64,000 nucleotides of DNA. It comes from Candidatus Kinetoplastibacterium oncopeltii TCC290E. Its GTDB lineage: Bacteria; Pseudomonadota; Gammaproteobacteria; Burkholderiales; Burkholderiaceae_B. Below, piece by piece: positions 1 to 9,731 of the stretch. Both the position numbers and the translations under genes were made by a program. The stretch's first letter is position 1. The number at the start of each line of letters is the position of its first letter. The notes under the pieces were generated by a model. It was not told where the DNA came from and searched no databases. It was given only the letters and a program-made list of their open reading frames with translations. Location: assembly GCF_000340865.1 (NCBI RefSeq), contig NC_020299.1:496001-560000 (forward strand), given 5' to 3'.

Positions 1-340
1 CTGGATGAGCATCTTCTCCAGCTAATGAATATAGAATTAATTCATTCATATACCAAGCACACATTAAAGAATCTCCAGGTATTAGTAAAATATCCCCTAA
101 ATCAGCTCTTACTAGTGTTTTTATATCAGACCTATTATTACTCCACGCCAACATTAAATGTTGGAAAGATAATAAAACTGGCCTTAATTGAGAATATGGA
201 CGCTTAGCGCCCTTTGCTACAATAGAAACATAACCATGGTCGCGAGAGAATACTTTTATGATTAATGAAGTTTCTCTCCATGGAATGCTTTGTAAGATAT
301 AACCTTCGTCCTCTATAAAACTAGAACTCGACCTATTCAT
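1..340 (-). CDS. recO: DNA repair protein RecO, N-terminal part (cut by window edge)
   Basis: The reverse strand reads an open frame of about 113 codons from an ATG at 338-340 off the left window edge. It carries the RecO N-terminal OB-fold pattern: GYILQSIPWRETSLIIKVFS near residues 13-32, VAKGAKRP near 43-50, LRPVLLSFQHL, and the later MNELILY and GEDAHP stretch. RecO loads RecA with RecR during RecF-pathway recombinational repair. Its start overlaps the last 8 bases of era, as in the usual rnc-era-recO operon, so translation is probably coupled. The C-terminal zinc-binding half lies outside the window. I am confident of the family from the motif run and the operon position. Confidence 0.88.
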   Translation of the reverse strand, partial: MNRSSSSFIEDEGYILQSIPWRETSLIIKVFSRDHGYVSIVAKGAKRPYSQLRPVLLSFQHLMLAWSNNRSDIKTLVRADLGDILLIPGDSLMCAWYMNELILYSLAGEDAHP

Positions 341-1229
341 AGCCTATATTTTCCAAATATTCTTTTTTATTGGACCAGTTACTACATACCTTTATATATA
401 TTTCTAAATAGACTTTTTTATCTAAAAAACTCACTATGTCTTGCCGAGATTCTGTTGCAATGCGTTTCATATGTAAGCCATGAGATCCCAATAATATTGC
501 TTTATGCGTACTACGTTCTACTATTATACAAGCATATATACATATAAAATTTAGCTTCTCATCCCATTTTTCTATAATCACAGCACATTTATATGGTATC
601 TCATCACCTACAAGCCTAAAAATTTTTTCTCTTATTATTTCAGAAACAAAGAATTTAGCAGGCCTGTCAGTGAGAACATCATCATCGAAAATTTTTTGAT
701 TATATGGCAAATATTTAGCAACATCATATAATAAAGATTCAATTTGATATTTTTTAGAAGCACTGATCGGTATAAATGACATATAAGGATAGTATTTAAT
801 TACACGATCAATAAATGGTAATAATAAATTCTTATCTTTCAATAAATCAATTTTATTAATAACAAGCAATACACTTTTTTCTTCTGGAATTAATTCCAAT
901 AAATTATTATCTTCCTTTGTCCATTTACATGCTTCAATAACATGTATTACTACATCGACATCTACTAGAACTTTACTAACTAATCTATTCATCATGCTAT
1001 TCATGGTACTAACATGTTTTGTTTGAAATCCAGGAGTGTCAACAAAAACAAATTGCTCATTGTCTTTAGTTAGAACCCCATTAATTTTATGACGAGTAGT
1101 TTGAGCTTTTTTGGAAACTATAGAAATTTTTTCTCCAACCAAAGCGTTATTCAGAGTAGATTTACCTACATTTGGACAACCAATAATAGCAACAAATCCA
1201 GATTTATATTCTTCTATGGAATTTTTCAT
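333..1229 (-). CDS. era: GTPase Era
   Basis: Era is an essential GTPase that binds the 3' end of 16S rRNA and assists 30S maturation. The 298-residue product has all G motifs in order: G1 GCPNVGKST near 17-25, the KKAQTTRHKI switch I segment, G3 DTPG near 65, G4 NKID near 126, and an SAS G5. A C-terminal KH domain follows, with a GSHG loop in place of the GxxG. Length matches the family. The gene sits 15 bp after rnc and overlaps recO by 8 bp, so it belongs to the lepA-lepB-rnc-era-recO transcription unit. G1 has Cys where many homologues have Arg, which should be harmless. Confidence 0.97.
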   Translation of the reverse strand: MKNSIEEYKSGFVAIIGCPNVGKSTLNNALVGEKISIVSKKAQTTRHKINGVLTKDNEQFVFVDTPGFQTKHVSTMNSMMNRLVSKVLVDVDVVIHVIEACKWTKEDNNLLELIPEEKSVLLVINKIDLLKDKNLLLPFIDRVIKYYPYMSFIPISASKKYQIESLLYDVAKYLPYNQKIFDDDVLTDRPAKFFVSEIIREKIFRLVGDEIPYKCAVIIEKWDEKLNFICIYACIIVERSTHKAILLGSHGLHMKRIATESRQDIVSFLDKKVYLEIYIKVCSNWSNKKEYLENIGYE

Positions 1230-1244
1230 TATAAGTGTTAAACA

Positions 1245-1970
1245 CTATACCTTTATATTTTTATAGTTAGATATATTATCATCATTCAAATAATTTGAAT
1301 TAGATGATGTTAATATATCTATAGCCAGCTTAGCAGCTGATTGTTCAGCAGAACGACGTGTATCACCTACAGATTTTGTCTTTATATTTAATTCAGATAT
1401 AACACATTCAATTTCAAAACGTTGATTATGTGCAGCTCCGTTTATATTAACTATCAAATAACGAGGCAAAGATATCTTTCTAGACTGTAATAACTCTTGC
1501 AATAAACTTTTTGCATCTTTACACATTGTTTTTAGATCTAGATTATTCAAAAGCTTAACAAATTGTTTCTCAATAACAATTTGTACTTCATTGAAACTAG
1601 AATCCTTAAAAATGGCACCAAATACAGCTTCAAGACAATCAGCTAATATTGATGGTCTATTACAACCACCACTTTTTAACTCACCTTCCCCTAATTTCAA
1701 ATATTTTGATAAATTTAAATCACTAGCTATTATAGCTAAAGAATTTTGCTGGACTAGACTTGCTCTTAAACGAGACAATCCTCCCTCATCAATATCTGCA
1801 TATTTCTCAAATAAAAAAATAGTAATTGCAAAATTAAGTACTGAGTCACCAAGAAATTCCAACCTTTCGTTATGAGGAGAACCGTTACTCCTATGAGTAA
1901 GAGCCAATTCCAATAAATTAATATTGCTAAATTTATAATCTAAACTACGTTCCAATTCAAAAAAAGACAT
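1245..1970 (-). CDS. rnc: Ribonuclease III
   Basis: RNase III cuts double-stranded RNA and processes the rRNA precursor. The 241-residue product has the signature NERLEFLGDSVLN near residues 34-46 with the catalytic acidic residues. A second acidic site, DCLEAVFGAIF, lies near 111-121. A C-terminal double-stranded-RNA-binding domain runs from about 152 to 220, starting DAKSLLQELLQ and ending RRSAEQSAAKLAIDIL. The last ~20 residues are Asn-rich and probably disordered. It lies between lepB (5 bp gap) and era (15 bp gap). This order lets rnc and era, both 16S maturation factors, be co-expressed. Confidence 0.97.
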   Translation of the reverse strand: MSFFELERSLDYKFSNINLLELALTHRSNGSPHNERLEFLGDSVLNFAITIFLFEKYADIDEGGLSRLRASLVQQNSLAIIASDLNLSKYLKLGEGELKSGGCNRPSILADCLEAVFGAIFKDSSFNEVQIVIEKQFVKLLNNLDLKTMCKDAKSLLQELLQSRKISLPRYLIVNINGAAHNQRFEIECVISELNIKTKSVGDTRRSAEQSAAKLAIDILTSSNSNYLNDDNISNYKNIKV

Positions 1971-1975
1971 AATAA

Positions 1976-2794
1976 TTAATTTAAATAACCTATACGACTA
2001 ATATCATTAAAATTCATCCATATAAAAAAGGCCTTACCAACTATATTGTGATACGGAACAAATCCCCAATATCGACTGTCAAAGCTGTTATCCCTATTAT
2101 CACCCATAACAAAATAATTATCATCAGGAACTATACAACTAAAGCTATCTTTACAATATTTAAAATTTTCAAGGAAAGGGAAATCAAAATATGGATTAAT
2201 ACTGTTATTGTATCCCTTGTTTGATAAAATTTTATAAACGACATTGTCTAATGACTCATTATATTTATTAATAAAATGCATAGAGTTATGATCATAATAA
2301 AAACCATCATTATTATTCTTTATTTCAACATCATTAATTGATAGTCTTTTATTTTGATAAGATATCCTATCTCCAGGCAAACCTATTATACGTTTTATAT
2401 AGTCAACTTTTTTAGAATAAGGATAATGAAATACAATCACATCCCCTCTTCTAGGTTTAGATAAAGATAAAATATCGCGATTTATTAATGGTAATTTAAT
2501 ATTATAGCTATGTTTATTTACTATAATAAGATCACCTGGCTGTAAAGTAGGTAGCATAGACTCAGAAGGAATGCGAAAAGGCTCAAAAATAAAAGATCTA
2601 AAAGAGAAAACTATTAATAAAATAGGAAAAATATTTATAGAATAATTTATTATTATAAATAATTTATTATAAAAAAAACCAACTGTGTTTTTTTTAATAT
2701 TTTCCCTTCTTCGTAAATAGAAAACATCAATCAACCATAATATGCCAGTTGCTAATAATAAAATAAATAAAAATAAATTGAATAGTCGACTCAT
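1976..2794 (-). CDS. lepB: Signal peptidase I
   Basis: This inner-membrane serine protease removes signal peptides from exported proteins such as the porin further along this window. There are two hydrophobic segments at residues 5-22 and about 45-65, separated by a basic cytoplasmic stretch. The periplasmic catalytic domain follows: IPSESMLPT with catalytic Ser79, YIKRIIGLPGD with the general-base Lys134, and the GDNRDNSFDSRYWGFV box near the C-terminus. The 272 residues are somewhat short of larger homologues but all conserved boxes are present. It lies 15 bp after lepA and 5 bp before rnc, the usual order. Confidence 0.96.
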   Translation of the reverse strand: MSRLFNLFLFILLLATGILWLIDVFYLRRRENIKKNTVGFFYNKLFIIINYSINIFPILLIVFSFRSFIFEPFRIPSESMLPTLQPGDLIIVNKHSYNIKLPLINRDILSLSKPRRGDVIVFHYPYSKKVDYIKRIIGLPGDRISYQNKRLSINDVEIKNNNDGFYYDHNSMHFINKYNESLDNVVYKILSNKGYNNSINPYFDFPFLENFKYCKDSFSCIVPDDNYFVMGDNRDNSFDSRYWGFVPYHNIVGKAFFIWMNFNDISRIGYLN

Positions 2795-2809
2795 AAAAAT
2801 TAATAAATT

Positions 2810-4603
2810 TTATTTATCATCAACTTTTAAAACAGCCAGAAAAGCATCTTGTGGTATTTCTATATTACCTACATTCTTCATCCTTTTCTTTCCAGCTTTC
2901 TGTTTTTCTAATAATTTTTTCTTTCTGCTTATATCGCCACCATAACATTTAGCTAATACATTCTTTCTTAATGCTTTAACATTTTCTCTTGCTATAATGT
3001 CTGATCCTATAGCAGCTTGAATAACAACATCATACATTTGTCTAGGTATAACAGATCTCATACGTACTACAATATTACGAGCACGTAAGCGTGAATTTTC
3101 ACGATGAACTATCATAGATAAAGCATCAATTTTATTACTATTTATAATCACATCAACTTTTACTACATCAGCAGTACGGTACTCTAGAAATTCATAATCC
3201 ATGGAGGCATAACCGTGAGATATAGACTTTAAACGATCAAAAAAATCTAAAACAATTTCAGCTAATGGCATCTCATAAGTTATATTTACCTGACGACCAT
3301 AGTAAACCATGTCTACCTGAACCCCACGTTTACTATTACATAAAGTCATAACGACACCAACATAGTCTTTAGGCATAAATAGCTTAACATTTACTATTGG
3401 CTCACGAATTTCTTCCAAAGATCCAGATATTGGCATGTGAGAAGGACTACCTATCATTTCTATAGAACCATTTTTCCTTACAACCTGATATACCACAGAT
3501 GGAGCAGTAGTAATTATATTCATATTAAATTCGCGTTCTAGTCTTTCCTGTATAATTTCCATATGTAATAAACCTAGGAAACCACAGCGAAAACCAAAAC
3601 CTAATGCTTCAGAAGCTTCTGGCTCAAATATCAGAGAAGCATCATTTAGTTTCAACTTATCTAAAGATACATGTAACTGCTCATATTCAGAATTTTCAAC
3701 TGGATAAATACCAGCAAAAACTTGAGACTGAACTTCCTTAAATCCAGGTAAAGGCTCTGTTGATGGATTTATATATGTAGTAATAGTATCTCCAACTCTA
3801 GCATGCTGAAGGTCTCTAATTCCAGAAACAACAAATCCAACGTCTCCAGCTGATAGATAATTTTTTAATTCTATCTTAGGAGTGAATATACCAGTCTGTT
3901 CACATATATAAGCAGAATTAGTTGACATGAATAGAATTTTATCTTTTGGTTTTAAAACTCCATTTATAATTCTAACTAAAGCAACTACTCCTATATAACT
4001 ATCAAACCAAGAGTCTATGATTAATGCCTGTAAAGGTTTATCAAATGATCCTTTAGGAGAAGGTATGTCTTTAACTATCAACTCCAAAATATCATCTATT
4101 CCTACTCCAGTTTTTGCACTTATGGAAATAGCATTTTTAGAATCTATTCCTATAAAATCCTCAATCTCTTTTTTAACACTGTCTGGATCAGATTGCGGTA
4201 AATCAATTTTATTTAATACAGGAAAAACCTCAACACCTAAATCAATAGCCATATAACAATTAGCAACAGTCTGAGCTTCTACACCTTGGGATGCATCTAC
4301 AACTAATAATGCTCCTTCACATGCAGAAAGAGAACGACTTACTTCATATGAGAAATCTACATGACCTGGTGTATCTATCATATTTAATTTATAAGTAATC
4401 CCATCTTTTGCAACATAATTAAGACAGACAGTTTGTGCCTTAATTGTTATCCCTCTCTCCCTTTCTATGTCCATAGAATCTAAGATCTGATTAGACATTT
4501 CTCTTTCTACTAGACCACCACATTTCTGTATTAAGCGATCAGCTAAAGTCGATTTGCCATGATCTATGTGAGCAATAATGGAAAAATTACGAATATGTTT
4601 CAT
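2810..4603 (-). CDS. lepA: Elongation factor 4 (LepA)
   Basis: LepA is a ribosome-binding translational GTPase linked to initiation, back-translocation and 30S assembly. The 597-residue length is normal for the family. Visible motifs are [14 protein letters not shown] near residues 10-23, [11 protein letters not shown] in switch I, DTPGHVDF, and NKIDLP. The LepA-specific C-terminal domain ends with [25 protein letters not shown] at 4601-4603 is the only good start. The gene opens the lepA-lepB-rnc-era-recO run, 65 bp after mucD. Identification is secure. Confidence 0.98.
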   Translation of the reverse strand: MKHIRNFSIIAHIDHGKSTLADRLIQKCGGLVEREMSNQILDSMDIERERGITIKAQTVCLNYVAKDGITYKLNMIDTPGHVDFSYEVSRSLSACEGALLVVDASQGVEAQTVANCYMAIDLGVEVFPVLNKIDLPQSDPDSVKKEIEDFIGIDSKNAISISAKTGVGIDDILELIVKDIPSPKGSFDKPLQALIIDSWFDSYIGVVALVRIINGVLKPKDKILFMSTNSAYICEQTGIFTPKIELKNYLSAGDVGFVVSGIRDLQHARVGDTITTYINPSTEPLPGFKEVQSQVFAGIYPVENSEYEQLHVSLDKLKLNDASLIFEPEASEALGFGFRCGFLGLLHMEIIQERLEREFNMNIITTAPSVVYQVVRKNGSIEMIGSPSHMPISGSLEEIREPIVNVKLFMPKDYVGVVMTLCNSKRGVQVDMVYYGRQVNITYEMPLAEIVLDFFDRLKSISHGYASMDYEFLEYRTADVVKVDVIINSNKIDALSMIVHRENSRLRARNIVVRMRSVIPRQMYDVVIQAAIGSDIIARENVKALRKNVLAKCYGGDISRKKKLLEKQKAGKKRMKNVGNIEIPQDAFLAVLKVDDK

Positions 4604-4668
4604 AAATCAAATACTTTTAATATTATAGTTATATATGATCTTAAATAGTTAATTAATAATATATAAGG

Positions 4669-6153
4669 CTATTTAAACTTTATAGGAATCCATTGAGTTT
4701 GCTCACCGCGTCTTACTAGTAAAGCTATAGACTTATTTTTATTAAGCGTATTAAGATACTTTCCAAAATCTTTAACACCGTTTACACAATACTCATTAAT
4801 GGCAAGAATTATGTCTCCTTGTCTTAAACCACAAGAAGCTGCATTACCAAATGATCCTTTTACTAATACCCCACCATTTATACGCAAATTTGAGCAAATA
4901 TCATCAGGTATATTTGAGACTTTTAGACCAATAATGTCAAAAACAACAGAATCTTTATCCAATCCATTACTATTTTCAGCAATATAAGTAGTATCTGATT
5001 GAACCTCTCCTATTTTAATATCTAAAATTATTCTCTTTCCATGACGAAATACACCTAAAGTAGATTTGCTACCTGGTTTTGTCTGACCAACTATACGAGG
5101 TAAATCTGTATATTTTTTTATGTTCTCATTATTAAAACTCAAGATAACATCACCAGCTAAAACACCTGCAATATCTGCTGGGCTTCCATCTTCTACATAA
5201 CTGACCAGAGCACCGTAAGGTTTTATTAGACCAAGTGCATCAGCAACTTCCCTGCTTATTTCTCCTATATGGACTCCGATTCGTCCACGTATAACCTTAC
5301 CTGATGACTGCAATTGTTCTGCAACGCGCATTGCTTCATCTATTGGTATAGAAAGAGAAATACCCATGAATCCACCACTACGTGATATTATCTGAGAATT
5401 GACGCCAATTACTTCCCCATTCAAATTAAGTAAAGGACCACCAGAATTTCCAGGATTAACGGCAACATCAGCTTGTATAAATGATAAATAATAACCAGTA
5501 TCTCTACCTATAGCACTTACTATACCAGCAGTAACAGTAGAATCCAATCCAAATGGTGAACCTATGGCTAAAACCCATTGTCCTTTTCGAATCAAGTCAA
5601 CTTTTCCTATTGACACAGGTTTAGTATTATTACTTTCTATTTTTAACAAAGCTATATCTGTACGATCATCTGTACCAACAATTTTAGCTATAAACTCTTT
5701 CCCGTCATCAAGAGTAACTATTATTTCTGTTGAGTCCATAATAACGTGATTATTGGTCAATATGTATCCGTCATTAGAAATAAAAAAACCAGATCCCATA
5801 CCTCTTGGAATTATTTTCTCTTCGTTAGTTTGTGGAGGATAAATAGGAATAGGTTGTTGTAATTGCGGGCCAAAAAACCATCTAAAAAAATCATAAGGAT
5901 CATTATTATTAAAGCCATTGTTGCTTTCTCTGCTTGTTATATTTGTCATGGTACGTATATTAACAACAGATGATTCTACTTTTTCAACAATACTCGTAAA
6001 ATCTGGCAAATTTAAATAATTATGATTTGTTAAACCAACTGTAGATTGTGCGCAAGCAGAAATATAACAAGATATTGCACACAATTTTATTACAATTAAC
6101 GTTGACAAAAATATACTAGAGCTGAAAAACTTAGATACTTTGATTTCCAACAT
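4669..6153 (-). CDS. mucD: Periplasmic serine protease/chaperone, DegP/MucD type (Do family)
   Basis: HtrA-family protease that degrades or holds misfolded envelope proteins. It has an N-terminal hydrophobic export signal (about residues 10-33) and a trypsin-like domain with His136 (TNNHVI), Asp166 (RTDIALL) and Ser237 (NPGNSGGP). Two PDZ domains follow, at about 290-380 and 415-490, for 494 residues in all. The signal region ends ISAC-AQ, which fits a lipobox, so it could be lipid-anchored rather than soluble. In related Bordetella the gene follows rpoE-mucA-mucB; here those three are absent and fabF lies 170 bp upstream. The symbol mucD is chosen from context; degP or degQ would also be defensible. 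Confidence 0.93.
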   Translation of the reverse strand: MLEIKVSKFFSSSIFLSTLIVIKLCAISCYISACAQSTVGLTNHNYLNLPDFTSIVEKVESSVVNIRTMTNITSRESNNGFNNNDPYDFFRWFFGPQLQQPIPIYPPQTNEEKIIPRGMGSGFFISNDGYILTNNHVIMDSTEIIVTLDDGKEFIAKIVGTDDRTDIALLKIESNNTKPVSIGKVDLIRKGQWVLAIGSPFGLDSTVTAGIVSAIGRDTGYYLSFIQADVAVNPGNSGGPLLNLNGEVIGVNSQIISRSGGFMGISLSIPIDEAMRVAEQLQSSGKVIRGRIGVHIGEISREVADALGLIKPYGALVSYVEDGSPADIAGVLAGDVILSFNNENIKKYTDLPRIVGQTKPGSKSTLGVFRHGKRIILDIKIGEVQSDTTYIAENSNGLDKDSVVFDIIGLKVSNIPDDICSNLRINGGVLVKGSFGNAASCGLRQGDIILAINEYCVNGVKDFGKYLNTLNKNKSIALLVRRGEQTQWIPIKFK

Positions 6154-6323
6154 TTATAAATCCTCATTTTAAAATATAACACGTAAGAAAATATATAATT
6201 AACCCAAAAAAGCATAAGCTTTTAAAATTACAAGTATCCTTCGATCAACCAACTTTTAAAAACTAAATATAAATAATTAGTTTGCGAATTACATATTATC
6301 AAATCCATATAAAAACAGAACAT

Positions 6324-7553
6324 TTAGATCTTTCGAATAACAATAGTTCCATTAGTACCACCAAAACCAAACGAATTAGAAATAGCAATATTAATCTTCA
6401 TATCTCTAGCGTTTTTTACACAATAATCTAAATCACATTCATCATCTTGATTAAATACATTTATGGTCGGAGGAGACACTTGTTTATAAACGGCCATAGC
6501 TGTAAATATAGCTTCAATTCCCCCAGCCGCTCCCAATAAATGACCAGTCATTGATTTAGTTGAATTAATTACTAAACTATAAGCATGATCTTTAAAAACC
6601 TTTTTTAAAGCGCTTGTTTCATTTTTATCTCCTACAATGGTAGAAGTTCCATGAGCATTAACATAATCAACTTGATCATAATTAATATTTCCATTTTTCA
6701 ATGCCATTAACATACCAAAAGAAGCCCCTTCTTTATTAGGAGAAGTGATATGAAAAGCATCAGAACTCATTCCATATCCTACTAACTCTCCATAAATTCT
6801 AGCATCACGACGTTTTGCATGTTCATACTCTTCTAAAACAATAACCCCTGCTCCTTCACCTAAGACAAATCCATCTCTATCTCTATCCCAAGGTCTAGAA
6901 GCTGTTTCAGGATCATCATTACGTACAGATAGAGCACGCATAGCAGCAAAACCACCTATGCCAAGAGGAGAAACTGTTGATTCTGCTCCTCCTGCCAACA
7001 TGACATCGGCATCACCATATTCTATTAAACGAGAAGCATCTCCTATACAATGCAATCCCGTAGTACAAGCAGATACAACAGCGTAACTAGGACCTTTGAA
7101 TCCATAAAGTATGGAAACATGTCCAGATATTAAGTTAATAAGAGATGCAGGTACAAAAAATGGGGATATTCTACGCAAACCCTTTTCTAAAACTTCAGCC
7201 TGTGTCTCTTCTATTTTCTGAAGACCACCTATACCTGACCCTACTATAACACCAATTCTATTAGCATTATTATCGTTCAATTCTAAACCACAATCTTTCC
7301 AAGCCTGTATACTAGCAGCTACGCCATAGTGAATAAAAGTATCCATATGGCGAGCATCTCTAGCTGGAATATAGCTAGAGATATCAAAATCAGTAACTTC
7401 TCCAGCTATACGAACAGAAAGATCAGAAGGATTAAATTTAGTGATTAATCCAACTCCAGAAACACCGTTGACAATATTATTCCATGCAGTATTTAAACTA
7501 CTACCAACAGGTGAAACTATACCAAGACCAGTAATAACCACTCGCCGTTTCAA
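6324..7553 (-). CDS. fabF: 3-oxoacyl-[acyl-carrier-protein] synthase II
   Basis: Elongating condensing enzyme (KAS II) of type II fatty acid synthesis, joining malonyl-ACP to a growing acyl-ACP. The 409-residue product keeps the Cys-His-His triad: Cys163 in SACTTGLHC, His301 in NAHGTST and His338 in TGHLLGAAGG. The glycine-rich C-terminus SNSFGFGGTNG is also intact. It is the last gene of the plsX-fabH-fabD-fabG-acpP-fabF cluster. A 117-bp gap separates it from acpP, longer than most gaps here, so it may have some separate control. Confidence 0.97.
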   Translation of the reverse strand: MKRRVVITGLGIVSPVGSSLNTAWNNIVNGVSGVGLITKFNPSDLSVRIAGEVTDFDISSYIPARDARHMDTFIHYGVAASIQAWKDCGLELNDNNANRIGVIVGSGIGGLQKIEETQAEVLEKGLRRISPFFVPASLINLISGHVSILYGFKGPSYAVVSACTTGLHCIGDASRLIEYGDADVMLAGGAESTVSPLGIGGFAAMRALSVRNDDPETASRPWDRDRDGFVLGEGAGVIVLEEYEHAKRRDARIYGELVGYGMSSDAFHITSPNKEGASFGMLMALKNGNINYDQVDYVNAHGTSTIVGDKNETSALKKVFKDHAYSLVINSTKSMTGHLLGAAGGIEAIFTAMAVYKQVSPPTINVFNQDDECDLDYCVKNARDMKINIAISNSFGFGGTNGTIVIRKI

Positions 7554-7670
7554 CTGACACTCCTTAACTAGAAAAAACGGTTGTTTAAGATAGACTTACA
7601 AAATAATGCTAAGCATACTGAGAATTAGCTTTTTAATTTATAAGTTATCTAGAGCAAAAAAGCTACAATA

Positions 7671-7904
7671 TCACTTATTAGCAGAAATATAATCTATGGC
7701 CTGTTGAACTGTTGTGATTTTCTCAGCATCTTCATCCGGTATTTCTGTCTCAAATCCATCTTCCAATGCCATAACCAATTCAACCATATCAAGAGAGTCT
7801 GCTCCAAGATCATCTATAAAAGATGAATTGTTGCTTATATCATTCTCACTAACACCTAGTTGCTCAGATACAATCTTTCTAACACGCTGCTCAATGCTAT
7901 CCAT
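7671..7904 (-). CDS. acpP: Acyl carrier protein
   Basis: Small acidic carrier that holds fatty acyl chains as thioesters on 4'-phosphopantetheine. The DSLDM motif places the modified Ser at residue 37 of a 77-residue protein, the standard size. I chose the ATG at 7902-7904. It gives the canonical MDSIEQRV start and is preceded by GGGG six bases upstream; a TTG four codons earlier would bury that ribosome site inside the gene. It sits between fabG and fabF as usual. Identification is secure. Confidence 0.97.
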   Translation of the reverse strand: MDSIEQRVRKIVSEQLGVSENDISNNSSFIDDLGADSLDMVELVMALEDGFETEIPDEDAEKITTVQQAIDYISANK

Positions 7905-8014
7905 GCATATCCCCAAATTACAATAACAAAATTACAAAAAATATTACTTAATAAAAATATAAAAGTCTTATGACAATCAATTCTATAAAAAACCCTAAAT
8001 ATATGAATAATATT

Positions 8015-8749
8015 TCACATGTACATCCCTCCATTAACATGTAATGTAGTACCATTTATATAACTGGCTCTAGAACTAGCCAAAAACGATACAGCATATG
8101 CTACATCATCCTCAGAACCAAGGCGACCAGATGGTATCTGTTTTACTAACATATCAATTTTTTCTTTACTTATATCTCTAGTCATGCTTGTATCTATAAA
8201 ACCAGGTGATACACAATTTACTGTTATCCCACGGCTACCTATCTCCTTAGCTAAGGATTTTGAAAAACCAGAAACAGCGGCTTTTGAAGCTGCGTAATTA
8301 GTTTGACCAACATTACCTATAGAGCCAATAACTGAAGTAATATTAATTATACGACCCCATCTTTTTTTAATCATATTATGCAAAACAAACTTAGTAATAC
8401 GAAAAATAGAATTAAGATTAGTATCAATAACATTATTCCAATCTTCATCTTTCATTCTCGCAAGAAGAATATCTCTTGTTATACCAGCGTTGTTTACCAA
8501 AATATCGATATTAAAACCATTATTTGTAAGATCATTTAACGATATCTTACAATTATCAATGTTATTCACATCAAAAATTATACCCTTTACTCCTATGGCA
8601 CCTAATTCATCATTGATTGTTTCTACTCCAGATTCAGTTGTTGCTGTTCCTACTACACTTGCACCCCTATAAGCTAATTCTTTTGCAATGGCTCTACCTA
8701 TACCTCTTGTCGCACCAGTTATAAAAACATTTTTCCCTTTCAATTCCAT
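8015..8749 (-). CDS. fabG: 3-oxoacyl-[acyl-carrier-protein] reductase
   Basis: NADPH-dependent short-chain dehydrogenase that reduces beta-ketoacyl-ACP. The Rossmann nucleotide-binding motif TGATRGIG lies at residues 11-18 and NNAG at about 86-89. The catalytic Ser139, Tyr152 and Lys156 (YAASK) are all present. The C-terminus ends in the typical NGGMYM. At 244 residues it is full length. It lies 18 bp downstream of fabD and 110 bp upstream of acpP. Confidence 0.97.
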   Translation of the reverse strand: MELKGKNVFITGATRGIGRAIAKELAYRGASVVGTATTESGVETINDELGAIGVKGIIFDVNNIDNCKISLNDLTNNGFNIDILVNNAGITRDILLARMKDEDWNNVIDTNLNSIFRITKFVLHNMIKKRWGRIINITSVIGSIGNVGQTNYAASKAAVSGFSKSLAKEIGSRGITVNCVSPGFIDTSMTRDISKEKIDMLVKQIPSGRLGSEDDVAYAVSFLASSRASYINGTTLHVNGGMYM

Positions 8750-8767
8750 AAGTAAATCTCAAATCAA

Positions 8768-9697
8768 TTAATTAATAAGTACAAGCGCTTCTTTTAGCGA
8801 ATTATAATCTTTAATAGAAATTGTTACTAATTCTGGATCTATACGTTTAATTAAGTTAGACAAAACACTACCTGGACCAAATTCCACAATATGAGTTATG
8901 CCAATATTCTTAATATATTGAACAATTTCGACCCAACGTACTGGATTCCAAGATTGACGAATTAATGCATCACGAATCAAAATAGGATCTTTTTCTACTT
9001 TAACATCCACATTGTTTACAACATCTATTTTCGGTGTATTTATATCAATACAAGAAAGAAAATTAAATAAATCTTTTGATATTGATTTTAATATTGTTGA
9101 ATGAAATGGTGCTGAAACAGGTAAAATAATAGTACGTTTCGCACCCAAAATTTTTGCCTCTTCACATGCTTTAATGACAGCATTTCTATGTCCTGAGATA
9201 ACAACTTGTAGAGGAGAATTGTAATTAGCTATATTTACAATATTACCATCGCTGCTATATTTATTACATATTAGCCTCATGTCATATTGATCTACACCAA
9301 TAATTGCAGCCATAGTTCCTTCTCCAACTGGAATAACAGATTGCATTAATTCTGCTCTATAACGAACTAGACGCAAACTATCACTAAAAGAAACTGCTTC
9401 AGAAGCGGCTAATGCTGTGTATTCACCTAAGCTATGGCCTGCCATGATATCAGGATTCCTACCACCTGATTCTCTCCATACAAAAAAAAATGCTAAGCAC
9501 ACAGCTAACATTATTGGCTGTGTATTAACAGTAAGATTTAGAGTTTCTATAGGACCTTTTGATATCAAATTTTTAAAATCTTGTTTTAAGATACTAGATG
9601 CCTCTAGCATAACACTATTTATCGTATCATTATCCCAAGAATCTAACATTCTTAAAAACTGGGAACCTTGACCTGGAAAAACAAAAGCAACTTTCAT
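8768..9697 (-). CDS. fabD: Malonyl-CoA:ACP transacylase
   Basis: Transfers malonyl groups from CoA to ACP, feeding both FabH and FabF. The N-terminal FPGQGSQ motif (residues 7-13), the nucleophile Ser89 in GHSLGEY and the partner His199 in SAPFHS are all visible. The 309-residue length is normal. It lies between fabH (34-bp gap) and fabG (18-bp gap). Its malonyl-CoA comes from acetyl-CoA carboxylase, whose beta subunit accD is encoded at 17.7 kb in this window. Confidence 0.97.
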   Translation of the reverse strand: MKVAFVFPGQGSQFLRMLDSWDNDTINSVMLEASSILKQDFKNLISKGPIETLNLTVNTQPIMLAVCLAFFFVWRESGGRNPDIMAGHSLGEYTALAASEAVSFSDSLRLVRYRAELMQSVIPVGEGTMAAIIGVDQYDMRLICNKYSSDGNIVNIANYNSPLQVVISGHRNAVIKACEEAKILGAKRTIILPVSAPFHSTILKSISKDLFNFLSCIDINTPKIDVVNNVDVKVEKDPILIRDALIRQSWNPVRWVEIVQYIKNIGITHIVEFGPGSVLSNLIKRIDPELVTISIKDYNSLKEALVLIN

Positions 9698-9731
9698 ATC
9701 AATTTCGTAAATTAATTTTTTTCAAATTATC

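Noticed and set aside
25-207. 60-codon plus-strand frame at the left edge
   Set aside because: It is the antisense of recO, which reads well on the minus strand.
7905-7916. TTG start four codons upstream for acpP
   Set aside because: It would place the GGGG ribosome site inside the gene and give an N-terminus unlike other acyl carrier proteins.
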